A stretch of DNA of 64,000 nt, taken from assembly GCF_900604965.1 (NCBI RefSeq), contig NZ_UWPD01000001.1, positions 1,341,311 to 1,405,310 on the forward strand, given 5' to 3'. This document shows positions 8,192 to 17,630 of this stretch, one piece after another. A model generated the notes under the pieces. The model had not been told where the DNA came from. It worked only from the letters and a program-made list of their open reading frames with translations, and ran no database searches. The first letter of the stretch is position 1, and the number at the start of each line of letters is the position of its first letter. This stretch comes from Gordonibacter sp. Marseille-P4307 (GTDB taxonomy: Bacteria > Actinomycetota > Coriobacteriia > Coriobacteriales > Eggerthellaceae). Made by a program: the position numbers and the translations under genes.

Positions 8192-9931
8192 TCATGCGAC
8201 CCACGCGCGGCTTTTCTCCTGAATGGTGAAAAGCCGCGCGTACAGGCCGTTTCTGCCCATAAGCTCGTCGTGCGTCCCAATGTCGTCCACCCGCCCCCGA
8301 TCGAGCACGATAATCTGGTCGGCATCGGTTACCGTGCTCAGCTTGTGCGCGACAACGAGCACCGTCCTTCCCGCGACCAACCGCGACAGCGCCCGATGGA
8401 CTTCGTACTCGCTGGCGGGATCGAGCGCAGCCGTGGCCTCATCGAGCAGGATGACCGGGGAGTCCTTGAGCATGGCGCGCGCGATGGATATGCGCTGCCG
8501 CTCGCCGCCGGAAAGCGTGCTGCCGTTCTCACCGAGCAGCGTGTCGTAACCGTCGGGCAGCGCGCGCACGAACCCGTCGCAGCACGCCGCGCGAGCAGCG
8601 ACCATGACCTGCTCGTCCGTCGCTTGGGAGTTCCCGATGCGAATGTTGTTCATCACGGTGTCGTCGAAAAGGACGACGTCTTGGAACACGAAGGACAGGT
8701 AGTTCATAAGGTGCTCGGAATCGACCGAGCGCACGTCGATTCCGCCGATGCGCACCGCGCCTGCATCGACGTCCCAGAACCGGGCGATCAGGCGCAGAAG
8801 CGTGCTCTTTCCGCTTCCGGAAGGGCCGACGATCGCCGTCACCTTCCGCTCGGGAATCTCGAGGTCGATCCCGCTGAGGACCTCGTCGTTTCCATAGGAG
8901 AACGACGCGTTGTCGAAATGGATGTCGAAGCGCTCGATTTCGATCGCCTCGCCTTCCATGCGCGGGATGGCGAACAGCTCCCTGATGCGCTTCGTCGAGG
9001 CGATGGTATGGAACAGCATGGGCAGCAGCGTGAGAATGGAGAGGATGGGGCCGTACACCCGACACACGACCGCGCACGACAGCAAGAACGGGAGCAGTTC
9101 CATATCGCCGCCGATGAACAGGCGCGCGCCTACGAACACCGTGATGCCGATGCCCGCCTGCAGCACGAACTGAGCGACCGATATGACCACGCCGGTCTTC
9201 AGCTCCATCTTCACCGAAGCATCGCGCAGCTCGGCGAGCGCGCTCTTAAGCTCGGACGCCTTTTCGCCCCCGAGGCGGCATTCCTTGATGACCCTGATGC
9301 CCTCAAGGTACTCCTGCGTCTTCTCGGAAGCGGCCGCTTTCGCCGCCACCTGCCGCACACTCGCCCGCTGCTGCGCCCTGCGGCTTACGATCACGATGAG
9401 CAGTGCCAACGGCAACGTGCAGAATATGGCGAGCGCCATCCTCCAATCGAAGAACGCGATGCCGACGCACACGATCGCCATGGAGATGCAGTCGGCGACG
9501 AGCGGCGGAACGATATGGCTCAACGCATGCTCTATGTTGGCACAATCGCCCATGAGGCTCCCCGTCAACTCGGCGAGGCTCTTCTCGTTGAACACGCTCA
9601 TCGGGAAGTGGCGGACGGTCTCGGCGATGCGCAGGCGGCTGTCCTCGGCCGCCGTATAGCAGCTGACGTAGGTTTTCCGGTAGTCGTTGCGCGAGCAGAA
9701 ATAGGAAAGGACCATGATGACCAGCCCCGCTCCGAAGAGCATCCACAGACGCTCCCAGGAAACCTCTCCGCCGTCGAGGGGCGCGAGAATCTCCTGGAAT
9801 ACGAGCACGACCACGAGCACGGACAGAAGCGTCACCACGTTCGTGAGCGTGCAGGCGAGAATGCCCCGTCCGAGATCGGCCGTCGCAGCGTCGGATATTT
9901 GGAACAGGTCCTGAAGCTTCTTCATGATCAT
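8192..9931 (-). CDS. ABC half transporter (permease-ATPase), YbtP/YbtQ-like
   Basis: 579 residues: an N-terminal six-span membrane domain (about 1-310) fused to an ABC ATPase with Walker A GPSGSGKST (about 365), signature LSGGERQR, Walker B VILLDEATA and switch His in VVAHKLST. It overlaps the preceding half-transporter gene by four bases (start ATG 9931, upstream stop at 9928), so the two probably form a heterodimer. In the yersiniabactin locus the homologous pair YbtP/YbtQ takes up the metal-siderophore; other members of this fold export. Directly upstream of an ECF module within a metallophore-like operon, import or handling of the product is the more likely job. Confidence 0.87.
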   Translation of the reverse strand: MIMKKLQDLFQISDAATADLGRGILACTLTNVVTLLSVLVVVLVFQEILAPLDGGEVSWERLWMLFGAGLVIMVLSYFCSRNDYRKTYVSCYTAAEDSRLRIAETVRHFPMSVFNEKSLAELTGSLMGDCANIEHALSHIVPPLVADCISMAIVCVGIAFFDWRMALAIFCTLPLALLIVIVSRRAQQRASVRQVAAKAAASEKTQEYLEGIRVIKECRLGGEKASELKSALAELRDASVKMELKTGVVISVAQFVLQAGIGITVFVGARLFIGGDMELLPFLLSCAVVCRVYGPILSILTLLPMLFHTIASTKRIRELFAIPRMEGEAIEIERFDIHFDNASFSYGNDEVLSGIDLEIPERKVTAIVGPSGSGKSTLLRLIARFWDVDAGAVRIGGIDVRSVDSEHLMNYLSFVFQDVVLFDDTVMNNIRIGNSQATDEQVMVAARAACCDGFVRALPDGYDTLLGENGSTLSGGERQRISIARAMLKDSPVILLDEATAALDPASEYEVHRALSRLVAGRTVLVVAHKLSTVTDADQIIVLDRGRVDDIGTHDELMGRNGLYARLFTIQEKSRAWVA

Positions 9932-11739
9932 GCTCCCTCCCCTCCTTTCAGCTTCCAGGTCATCGAGGCGCTATAGTGATTCCATAGATCGTAGAAGCGT
10001 CCCTTCGAATCCATGAGCTGGTCGAACGTTCCCTGTTCCACAATCGAGCCCTTATCCATGACCAGAATGTTGTCCGCATTGCGAACGGTCGAGAGGCGAT
10101 GGGCGATCATGATGACCGTCTTGTCCTTCATAAGCTCGCCGAGCGCAGCCTGGATTAGGTGCTCGTTCTCCGCATCGGCGAACGCGGTCGCCTCGTCGAG
10201 CACGAGGACGGGCGAGTTCTTGGCAAGGGCGCGGGCTATGGCGAGCCGCTGGACCTGTCCGCCGGAAAGCTTCGCGCCGCCCGAACCGTACACCGTGTCG
10301 TAGCCCTGCGGCAAAGCCCGGACGAACTCGTCGCACTGGGCGGCCTTCGCGGCAGCAACCACCTCCTCGCGCGTCGCATCCTTGCGCCCCATGCGGATGT
10401 TCTCGAGAATGCTCTGCCCGAACAGGAACGTGTCCTGGAACACGAACCCGACCGTCTTCATGAGGTCGTCGCCTTTCAGGTCGCGCACATCGACGCCGCC
10501 GATGCGCACCGAACCCTCGTCCACATCGTAGAAACGGGGAATGAGGCTCGCGATAGTGCTCTTGCCGCCGCCGGAAGCGCCGACGATGGCAGTCACCTGC
10601 TTCTCGGGAGCCGTGAACGTGATGTCCGAAAGCGCACGGGAACCCTCGGGGCCTTCGTAAGAGAAACTCACATGGTCGAACGTCACATCGAAACTTTGCG
10701 GAGCATTCTGCACGCCTTCGGGAAGGGATTTCTCGGCGAGAATGGCGTCCATGCGCTCCGCAGCGCTTACGAACTGCTGCGCGTTCGCCATGGCGTAGAT
10801 CAAGCGCATGAGCACGCTTCCGATAACGGGAACGAATATCAAATAGAAGATGAACGAGGCCGCGAAAACCCGGTAGTCCTCCGCATGGGCCCCGATGAGG
10901 ATGCCCGCCGGAATCAACAGCAGATAAATCGACGAGAACGCCGTGGTCAACGAAGCCGTCATGTTCTCCTGGCTCAACGAATACGGGATGACCGCGCTCG
11001 TGTAGCGGTTAATGGATCCTTTCAGGCGCCCGAACGATTCCGCCGTCTGCTGGAACGCCTTGATGACGCCGATGCCGCGCACATACTCGGTCGACGCGTT
11101 CCCCATGTCCTCGAGGGCAGAGCGGTACTCCTCTATCATCTGCTTCTTCTGGGCGCCGGCCGACGTCGCTCCGTACAGCACGAACGCGATGACGATGCCG
11201 AGTAGCGACACCAGGCCGAAGCGCCAATCGAAGGCGAGGACCACCGCGATCATGAGCAGCGGGGCCACGCAGGCCGACACCATGTTGGCCAGATCATGGG
11301 CGATGAACCCTTCCAGGCTCTCGATCTGGTCGTCCATGACCTCGCGCAGACGCCCCGTGCCGGTGCAGAAGAAGAACCCGAGGGGCAGCGTCGCCAAGTG
11401 CTCGAGGAAGTTGACCTTGAGCTGGTACAACGTGCCGTACGCAGCAATGTGCGACAGCGCGACCGACACCATGTACAGCACGATGTTCGCGAACACCCCC
11501 GCAAGCGCCAGAGCGGCGTAGAGCAGCACCGCCTGCGCATCGAGTGCCGAAACATCCGGGTATACGGAAAGCACCTCCCTGATGACCAGGTAGATGGCCG
11601 CGTAAGGGACGAACGAGGCCGCAGCCGAGGCGACCGAGAACACGATGGCCACCACCATCGGCCCCTTCTTCATCATCGCGATTTCGAGCAGACGGGAAAG
11701 CCCTGCGTTCCCGCCGTCCCCCTCGCTTTTCTCGCGCAT
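9928..11739 (-). CDS. ABC half transporter (permease-ATPase), partner of the following gene
   Basis: 603 residues. Six-span membrane domain (about 1-330) followed by an ATPase with GASGGGKST, LSGGQVQR, VLVLDEATA and IAHRLST. The stop codon overlaps the start of the next half transporter, and its own start overlaps the stop of the carrier-protein gene (TGATG), which fits stoichiometric expression as a heterodimer. Both ATPase sites look catalytically complete, unlike many exporters with one degenerate site. Sequence style matches YbtP/YbtQ, IrtAB and related siderophore transporters. Direction of transport is inferred, not proven. Confidence 0.87.
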   Translation of the reverse strand: MREKSEGDGGNAGLSRLLEIAMMKKGPMVVAIVFSVASAAASFVPYAAIYLVIREVLSVYPDVSALDAQAVLLYAALALAGVFANIVLYMVSVALSHIAAYGTLYQLKVNFLEHLATLPLGFFFCTGTGRLREVMDDQIESLEGFIAHDLANMVSACVAPLLMIAVVLAFDWRFGLVSLLGIVIAFVLYGATSAGAQKKQMIEEYRSALEDMGNASTEYVRGIGVIKAFQQTAESFGRLKGSINRYTSAVIPYSLSQENMTASLTTAFSSIYLLLIPAGILIGAHAEDYRVFAASFIFYLIFVPVIGSVLMRLIYAMANAQQFVSAAERMDAILAEKSLPEGVQNAPQSFDVTFDHVSFSYEGPEGSRALSDITFTAPEKQVTAIVGASGGGKSTIASLIPRFYDVDEGSVRIGGVDVRDLKGDDLMKTVGFVFQDTFLFGQSILENIRMGRKDATREEVVAAAKAAQCDEFVRALPQGYDTVYGSGGAKLSGGQVQRLAIARALAKNSPVLVLDEATAFADAENEHLIQAALGELMKDKTVIMIAHRLSTVRNADNILVMDKGSIVEQGTFDQLMDSKGRFYDLWNHYSASMTWKLKGGEGA

Positions 11740-11978
11740 CAGTTGCCCCGCTTTCCCTCGACCATCGAAACGATCCTGCCAGGGGTCTCGAAGTCCTCAA
11801 GGCTCAGATCGTCCAGATCGATCGAGATTGAGAAGGCCTGCTCGAGTTTCATAAGCAAGGTCACTACCTCGTAGGAATCCATGTAGCCAGAAGCGATAAG
11901 CGAGGTGTCCGCATCAAGGGTCACGTCTTCGAGTTCGTCCACATTCTCGCGCAACAGGCCAATAATCTCATCAAGCAT
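11739..11978 (-). CDS. Free-standing acyl/peptidyl carrier protein
   Basis: 79 residues, acidic, four-helix carrier-protein size. The phosphopantetheine attachment site is the Ser in SGYMDSYEVV (about residue 35), preceded by acidic helix 1 and followed by FSISIDLDDL, typical of ACP/PCP helix 3. It overlaps the 3' end of the PP-loop gene by eight bases and has a ribosome-binding site GGAGAACG. Next to an aaRS-like ligase and a PP-loop enzyme, it is the natural acceptor for the amino acid that the aaRS-like protein would load. It needs activation by the PPTase encoded at the operon's first position. Confidence 0.88.
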   Translation of the reverse strand: MLDEIIGLLRENVDELEDVTLDADTSLIASGYMDSYEVVTLLMKLEQAFSISIDLDDLSLEDFETPGRIVSMVEGKRGN

Positions 11979-13032
11979 CGTTTCGTTCTCCTTCTAGGTC
12001 TTGTATGGTCAACCCGAGCTTTTCGAGCGACTCGCCGATGGCGTCCTGCAGAATGGGGCTGCTGCAGATCTGCAGAGCCCGCTGTCGGGTCATTTCCCCG
12101 TCGCGCACGAGCTCGGAAAGCTCCACCTCGTGTTGCGCGTAGCCGAAATCCTTCTCGACCAGGTACTGGGCAACATGGTTGAACAGGCAGTTCGACGAGT
12201 TGACTGGCCAACTGCGAGCAGAGCGCTTGAATCCTAGCTCGCGCGTCAGCAGATCCACGATCTCGTCCTCGTCCCACCTCACGTACTTGAACGGGGAGAT
12301 CTGCGCGATTTCGGGGTAGCGACGATGAAAGAAAGCCGTCTGGTTCTTCACGAGGTCGGACAACTCGCGGTACTGCGGATAGTCGGCAAGGACCTCGACG
12401 ACGTTCCGGTCCGAGACCTCGTAAATCCAGAACAGCTCGTTGCTCTTGATGTACTGCTGTCCTTTCGTGTAACCGCCGAGAATCAGCTTCACGCCGAAAC
12501 GCTGGGCTATCTCGTGAATATTCCAGTCGAGAATCGCGTGACACAAACGGCAGTAGTACACGCGCTTCTTGGATTTCAAGAACAATCTGAACAGGTCCTG
12601 GATGTCCGAGGTCTTGAAAATCATGCTGTCGACGCCGAGCACGTCGGTCGCATGGGCCAGGTTCTCGGGCATCTCGGGAAGCGCGAACCCGCTGTCGATC
12701 ATTACGGCAAGCGGCCGTAGCCCGAGCACGTTTTTGGCAAGGTAGAGCGTCATGATACTGTCCTTGCCCCCTGAAACGCTGCACACGCAGTCGTAGGGCC
12801 CCTCGGTTCTGAATCGGTTCACCTTCTTCTTCAAAAGGTTCAGGCGCTTCTCCTCGTCGAAACTTGCGAAGTCGGTGCGCTGCGACACCAGCTCGCGGCG
12901 ACGCTTGCAGATATTGCACACGCACTCGTCGTCGAGCACGACATGGCCGGGCGTCTCGGGCATGATGCAGCAACTGCAATGGTGCCTGGTTGCGCGCGCT
13001 ATCGTTTCGGTGCTTGCGATCACGGTTGCCAT
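11971..13032 (-). CDS. PP-loop (adenine nucleotide alpha-hydrolase) enzyme with paired Cys motifs
   Basis: 353 residues. The PP-loop SVSGGKDS (residues 85-92) binds ATP and forms an adenylated intermediate, as in WbpG-type N-acetyl sugar amidotransferases, TtcA/TtuA thiolation enzymes and argininosuccinate-type ligases. An N-terminal zinc-finger-like block (CSCC at 19-22, CVCNIC at 37-42) and a second YYCRLC pair around residue 160 resemble both WbpG and thiolases. There is no glutaminase domain here. In closthioamide biosynthesis a PP-loop enzyme forms thioamides on carrier-bound substrates, so sulfur transfer, or amidation, of a carrier-bound acyl group is a reasonable but unproven role. 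It lies between the carrier protein and the aaRS-like ligase, nine bases from the latter. Confidence 0.8.
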   Translation of the reverse strand: MATVIASTETIARATRHHCSCCIMPETPGHVVLDDECVCNICKRRRELVSQRTDFASFDEEKRLNLLKKKVNRFRTEGPYDCVCSVSGGKDSIMTLYLAKNVLGLRPLAVMIDSGFALPEMPENLAHATDVLGVDSMIFKTSDIQDLFRLFLKSKKRVYYCRLCHAILDWNIHEIAQRFGVKLILGGYTKGQQYIKSNELFWIYEVSDRNVVEVLADYPQYRELSDLVKNQTAFFHRRYPEIAQISPFKYVRWDEDEIVDLLTRELGFKRSARSWPVNSSNCLFNHVAQYLVEKDFGYAQHEVELSELVRDGEMTRQRALQICSSPILQDAIGESLEKLGLTIQDLEGERNDA

Positions 13033-13041
13033 CCTTTCCGG

Positions 13042-14268
13042 TTACAGTTCAACGTAGCGTGCGAGCTCGGCGCGCGTAGGGTCGTCCCAGGCATCCACAT
13101 CGAGCCCTTTCTGGGAGAGCAGGGCGAACGCGAGCCGTTCGACGCCGAACGCGAAGCACGACGTGTAGCAGTAGTCGCGCGCCTCGTTGCGAATGGAGAA
13201 GGGCTTCGAGAAATGGGTGCGATGGAAGTTCATCGATCCGCACGATATATACGAAGAATGCGCCGGGATATTCCATTTGAACTCGCGTTTCGAGTCGCCG
13301 AGCACCTGGAAGAACTTGAGCTTCTTGTAGTTCGACGCGAAAAACGAGTCGTTCGCGGTATCGAGCTTCGTGTTCGCGGAGAACGTCTCGCGCCAGAAAT
13401 CCCACAGCAGCTTCGCCTTCACCATGCGCTCGCTGCACTGCTCGGGGGACCCGACGAACACGTACTCCTTCATATGGAACTCGTTGATGCGCGCAAGCTC
13501 GAACACGTTCGCGCCTTCGTTGCGAAAGCACGTGCCCGACACGAGGAATTCAAGCGGGGCGTCGCTTGGAACCGTGGCGCCTTCGAGCATCTCGTAGACC
13601 GGGACGCAGGCGGCATGGCGCAGGACGTTTTCGGGGGTACGGGTCTGTTCGAACACCGATCCGTCGCCGACGCCTTCGCGGGCGAAGCGATCGAGCACCT
13701 GGATGTCGTTCTTCAGGGAGGTTTGGAACATCATGTAGTGGGGGAAGTTCTCGAAGTACCCACCCTGCTCGTACCGGGAAATCGGATGGAGCACCGGGAA
13801 ATCGTGCTCGCAGATGCTCGGGAAAGTCGCACGCCCGTAGTCCTCGATCTTGGCATCGAAGTACTGGAGCGCCTTCAGGAAGAGGCCGCTGTACGCATAG
13901 GAGCCGTGCGCCATCTCGCGGACATCGCCGCGCGCGAGCAGCTGCTCGAAGATCGATTCCTCATTCGCCACGGGCACTCCAGAGTAATCCTCGAGCGTCT
14001 TCACGGGCACCTCCCTGCCCTTGAGCCCTCCCCCTTCGACCATGCCGTAGAGGATTTCGATCTGAGCCCGCACCTCGCCCTCATCGCACGCGCGGCACGC
14101 TACCGCAATGCCACGGTCGTCCTTATCGACGCTAACGATCTTCGGGGAAACGTACGGGAGCATCTCGTAGAAGAACTGCCGGTCTGAGGAGATGCGCTCC
14201 TCGTCGCACAAAAACGTCACCATCTGAACAACGACTCCCTGATCGTTCGTGTAATCCTTTTCCATCAT
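13042..14268 (-). CDS. Class II aaRS-like amino acid:[carrier protein] ligase
   Basis: 408 residues resembling the catalytic core of atypical seryl-tRNA synthetases but without the coiled-coil tRNA arm. Motif 2 is visible as GTCFRNEGANVFELAR (about 245-260) followed by INEFHMKEY, and motif 3 as CFAFGVERLAFALL (371-384). Cys221, Glu263 and Cys371 are spaced (42 and 108 residues) much like the zinc ligands Cys-Glu-Cys of the characterised Bradyrhizobium amino acid:[carrier protein] ligase (spacing 45 and 103), so an active-site zinc is likely. Those enzymes adenylate a small amino acid (Gly or Ala) and load it on a carrier-protein phosphopantetheine. The partner is probably the 79-residue carrier two genes downstream. 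The start overlaps the NRPS stop by four bases. Confidence 0.88.
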   Translation of the reverse strand: MMEKDYTNDQGVVVQMVTFLCDEERISSDRQFFYEMLPYVSPKIVSVDKDDRGIAVACRACDEGEVRAQIEILYGMVEGGGLKGREVPVKTLEDYSGVPVANEESIFEQLLARGDVREMAHGSYAYSGLFLKALQYFDAKIEDYGRATFPSICEHDFPVLHPISRYEQGGYFENFPHYMMFQTSLKNDIQVLDRFAREGVGDGSVFEQTRTPENVLRHAACVPVYEMLEGATVPSDAPLEFLVSGTCFRNEGANVFELARINEFHMKEYVFVGSPEQCSERMVKAKLLWDFWRETFSANTKLDTANDSFFASNYKKLKFFQVLGDSKREFKWNIPAHSSYISCGSMNFHRTHFSKPFSIRNEARDYCYTSCFAFGVERLAFALLSQKGLDVDAWDDPTRAELARYVEL

Positions 14269-17200
14269 CGTCGTGCCTCATGGGCGTCCCGCGCACGACG
14301 CCAGCAATCGGGCCAGGGAAGCGCAAGCACCTCGAACCACGTCAAGCCGAACGCGGAGGCAAGGGCGAGGGCGTCCTGCTCGTTTCCGCCCATCTCGACA
14401 AGGCTCGTGGCATCGCCGATATCCTTGTCGGGAAGGTGCGCGCGGCAGGTCGCGAGGACGAAATCATCGCCCGAATCCTCGTTTCGGGCGGCGAGCCGTT
14501 CCTCAACAAGCGGAATCCAGTCCGCTACGATCGGATTGTTCAGCACGTCGTACACTTCGAGTTCCACGCCCATGCTCCGATAGAGCTTTGAGATGAACTG
14601 CATGGCGGCAACCGAATCTCCGCCGATGAAGTAGTAGTTGTCGTCGGGCGCGACGCGATCGAGATGCAGGGTCTCCGCCAACAGAGAGCACACCTGCTCC
14701 TCCACGAGGGCCCCTTCGGTCGCAGCGCGGCAACAAGCTTCTTCAGATTGCCCGCGCCCGACGCCGACCTTCCACTCCGCGAGCGCCTTTCGATCGGGTT
14801 TGCCGTTATACGTAAGCGGCAGCGCTTCGAGGGCGACGATGTACGCGGGAACCATGTAGTCGATAAGCCTGCTCTCGAGCACAGAGCGCACCTCGGCCGG
14901 CGCGGGGAATCCGACGTAGAACAGCGCGATGCGCCCCGTCTCGCGATGGAGCACGCAACAGCTTGCCTCGATACTGGAAAGCTCGGTGACCCGCCGCTCG
15001 ATCCCTCCGAGCTCGATCCGCTTCCCGTGCACTTTCACCTGATTGTCGGCGCGCCCCATAAAGCGGATGTTTCCGTCGGGCAGGCGCACCCCCCGATCCC
15101 CGCTTTCGAACATCCTGGCACGGCGCACCGTGCGGAAGCGAAGCGCAGTCTGCTCGGGATCGCCCGCGTAGCCCGTCGCGACCCCGACGCCCTCGATGAA
15201 CATCGTTCCCGCAACGCCAAGGGGGCATTCGCGCAGGCGACCGTCGAGCAGGTGGTACTTCGCATTGGGAAACGGACGGCCGTACGGAACGAACCCTCGC
15301 TCGATATCCTCCCGCTCGATAGGATGCGAGATGTTCCAGATAGTGGTCTCGGTCGGACCGCCGACGCTGAACGCCCGCACCTCGTCCGAAAGCGAGAGCG
15401 CAGCTTCGGCGGTTGCGAGCCGGATCCAATCCCCGCCGAGCACAACGCGCTTGAGATGCCCCAACGCGCGCTTGGCCTCGGACGATTCGGAAGCGAGGGC
15501 CATCTCGAACAGCGCGGGCACCGAATTCCAGAAATTCACGCCGTAATCGCAGATGAGCGACGCAAGGTATCTCTGGTCGCGCACGCGCTGGGAGTCCGGC
15601 ACCACAATACTACCGCCGAGGGCGAGCATCCCAAGGTAGTCGAACAGCGACATATCGTGGCAAAAACTCGTAACCGCAAGCGCCCGCCACGAAACACCCG
15701 AATCGAGCGCAAAGCGCTCACGTGAATGTACAAGGCAGTTGACGATACCGGCCTCTCCCAGAAGAACGCTTTTCGGATATCCCGTCGTGCCCGAAGTATT
15801 GATGATCACAGCCGCACCATCGGGGTCGTTCAGCACTGCGGGACTCCAAGTCGAAGCCTTGGCTGCCCACGCCTCGGCGATCGAGGACCCGAGCGATCCG
15901 TCCCATCTGTTCCCGTCGATCACCGGCACGCCTATCGATGCGGCTTTCTCCTGCAGGGACCTGTCCGCAACGATAAGGTTCACCTGCGCGTGCTCGATGC
16001 ACCACGCGATTCCGTCCGCAGGCAGCGTGGCTTCGATGGGCATGTAGGCGATTCCCGCGAATACGACGCCTAAAGCGACCTCGATCTGTCGAAGCCCCTT
16101 CTCCATGAGGATGCCGATACGCAGACCGCAGGCATCGCGCTTCCAGGCGAGCAGGTCCTCAGCGATTTGAGCGGCACAGGCCCACACCTCGCCGTACGAA
16201 TGCGCGCGTCCTTCGGCGATAATCGCGGGTTCGTCCCAGTGCGCGCGCACCGATTCCAGCAGAAGGTCGGCAAGCGCAGGCCCCGCATCCGACTCGTCCC
16301 CGTTCGCAGAATCCACGACGGCCTGCTCGTCAGAACCCAAGCCGAGCTCTTCGACGTCAAGGACACCCGCATCGCCGCATACCGAGCGCACCAGGTCGAA
16401 AAAACGACGAATCACGCGCTCAAGCAAATCGCCGTCAACGCGGTCGGGGCGATAGGTCGTAAGAATGTCGAAGCCGTCCTCGCCGCCGAGAACCAGGGTC
16501 TCGACGTCCAACGACGCCGTTTCGACACGGACCGATTTCAGCGAGAAGGGCGCAAACGATGCACTCTCCCCTCCTGGCAGAACGGCCGTGAAGGACCACG
16601 GTAACGCAATCGGAGCTCCTTTGCGCTCCTGCAAAAGCCGCACGGTATCGGGCCCGGACAGCGCCGCATGGTCCTGCAGGTCCCAAAGCGTCCCCTGCAC
16701 CCGATCGGCCGTTTCGCCGAGCGTCTCAGGGCCGTTTGCAGCCTGCCACGGGTACACGAAGAAGTCGGCACACATGCCCACGGTGTTCTCGATGCCCTCG
16801 AGCTCGTAGGAGCGCAGCGAACGCGGCATCAAGAGCAAAAACGACGGAGCCTCGCTGTATCGGTCGAGCACGCGCAAATACAGGGAGAGCAGGAGCGCGA
16901 AGGACGTGAGGCCGCGCCCGCGCGCGACCTCTTCGAAGCGCGCTCGCTCATCCCACCCGATCGCATGTGCGATATGCACCGTTTCCGCAGATTGAATCGG
17001 AGGCGCACAGCGAGTCAGCGCGAACCCCTCCGCCTCCACAGGAACGGCACCTTTCCAGAACCCCCGCGCGCGTTCGGTCTCGGCAGCATCGTGCGCCGTA
17101 TTCAGGTAGTCGACGAATCGCCCAAACGGGCATTCCTCCTCGACTTGGTCGCCCTGGTATAACATTCCCAGGTCGCGCACCATGATGTGCTGGCTTTCAC

Positions 17201-17630
17201 CGTCCATGCCGATACCATCGGTCAACGTGAGAATCGACGCGCTGCCGTCGGGAAAACGCACGACATGTACCGCCTGCAGCGCCGTCTCCTGCGGGGCGCG
17301 CTCCGAGAACACCTTCTGTTTCAGGTTCTCCACCTGCTCCGATGACTTATCGTGGCTCCCTTCGACATCGTGGTAGACAATAGGAACGGCGCCCTTTGTC
17401 CCCACCTGCTGGAAGCCCTCATCGACCGAGAAGACGGCCGTGAGCATAGGATGCGTCCGGCAAAGCTCTTCCAAAGCGCACTCGAAACGCCCGGCATCGA
17501 AGCTTGAGCAGAACAGCTCGTAAAGCTCCCGATCCGGAGCAGGACCCTGATCCGTGCGGCTCTGCCGCTGCAGAGCGTAGCTTTCCTGCAAGGGCGTGAA
17601 CGCGATACGCTCGATCGATTCACCCAGCAT
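14265..17630 (-). CDS. NRPS with Cy-A-PCP organisation, predicted Cys/Ser/Thr-type module
   Basis: 1121 residues. Residues 1-420: condensation-fold domain with DGIGMDGES at 138-146, matching the D-x4-D-x2-S motif of heterocyclization domains, although the later SQTPQ-type motif is not recognisable. Residues 450-950: adenylation domain with the A3 core INTSGTTGYPKSVLL, A5 GGPTETTIWNI and A7-like ESGDRGVRLPDG. Pocket residues around HDMSLFDYLG, NFWNSVPALFEM and TTIWNI resemble Cys-type codes (DLYN...), so Cys, or Ser/Thr, is expected. About residues 970-1040: PCP with FIGGDSVAAMQF. There is no thioesterase domain; release must use a separate enzyme. The last 60 residues match nothing I know. 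It would form a thiazoline or oxazoline ring. Start overlaps the upstream carrier stop (TAATG). Confidence 0.88.
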   Translation of the reverse strand: MLGESIERIAFTPLQESYALQRQSRTDQGPAPDRELYELFCSSFDAGRFECALEELCRTHPMLTAVFSVDEGFQQVGTKGAVPIVYHDVEGSHDKSSEQVENLKQKVFSERAPQETALQAVHVVRFPDGSASILTLTDGIGMDGESQHIMVRDLGMLYQGDQVEEECPFGRFVDYLNTAHDAAETERARGFWKGAVPVEAEGFALTRCAPPIQSAETVHIAHAIGWDERARFEEVARGRGLTSFALLLSLYLRVLDRYSEAPSFLLLMPRSLRSYELEGIENTVGMCADFFVYPWQAANGPETLGETADRVQGTLWDLQDHAALSGPDTVRLLQERKGAPIALPWSFTAVLPGGESASFAPFSLKSVRVETASLDVETLVLGGEDGFDILTTYRPDRVDGDLLERVIRRFFDLVRSVCGDAGVLDVEELGLGSDEQAVVDSANGDESDAGPALADLLLESVRAHWDEPAIIAEGRAHSYGEVWACAAQIAEDLLAWKRDACGLRIGILMEKGLRQIEVALGVVFAGIAYMPIEATLPADGIAWCIEHAQVNLIVADRSLQEKAASIGVPVIDGNRWDGSLGSSIAEAWAAKASTWSPAVLNDPDGAAVIINTSGTTGYPKSVLLGEAGIVNCLVHSRERFALDSGVSWRALAVTSFCHDMSLFDYLGMLALGGSIVVPDSQRVRDQRYLASLICDYGVNFWNSVPALFEMALASESSEAKRALGHLKRVVLGGDWIRLATAEAALSLSDEVRAFSVGGPTETTIWNISHPIEREDIERGFVPYGRPFPNAKYHLLDGRLRECPLGVAGTMFIEGVGVATGYAGDPEQTALRFRTVRRARMFESGDRGVRLPDGNIRFMGRADNQVKVHGKRIELGGIERRVTELSSIEASCCVLHRETGRIALFYVGFPAPAEVRSVLESRLIDYMVPAYIVALEALPLTYNGKPDRKALAEWKVGVGRGQSEEACCRAATEGALVEEQVCSLLAETLHLDRVAPDDNYYFIGGDSVAAMQFISKLYRSMGVELEVYDVLNNPIVADWIPLVEERLAARNEDSGDDFVLATCRAHLPDKDIGDATSLVEMGGNEQDALALASAFGLTWFEVLALPWPDCWRRARDAHEARR

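Noticed and set aside
7961-9976. A 671-residue plus-strand open frame
   Set aside because: It lies opposite two ABC transporter genes with complete ATPase motifs; its composition (His/Arg/Glu-rich, no domains) is that of an antisense shadow in high-GC DNA.
11971-13032. A plain tRNA thiolation enzyme
   Set aside because: The PP-loop fits that group as well, but its location between a carrier protein and an aaRS-like carrier ligase makes a pathway role more likely; not excluded.
13042-14268. A true seryl- or glycyl-tRNA synthetase
   Set aside because: The tRNA-binding arm is missing and the Cys-Glu-Cys spacing follows amino acid:carrier protein ligases; the gene is embedded in an NRPS operon.
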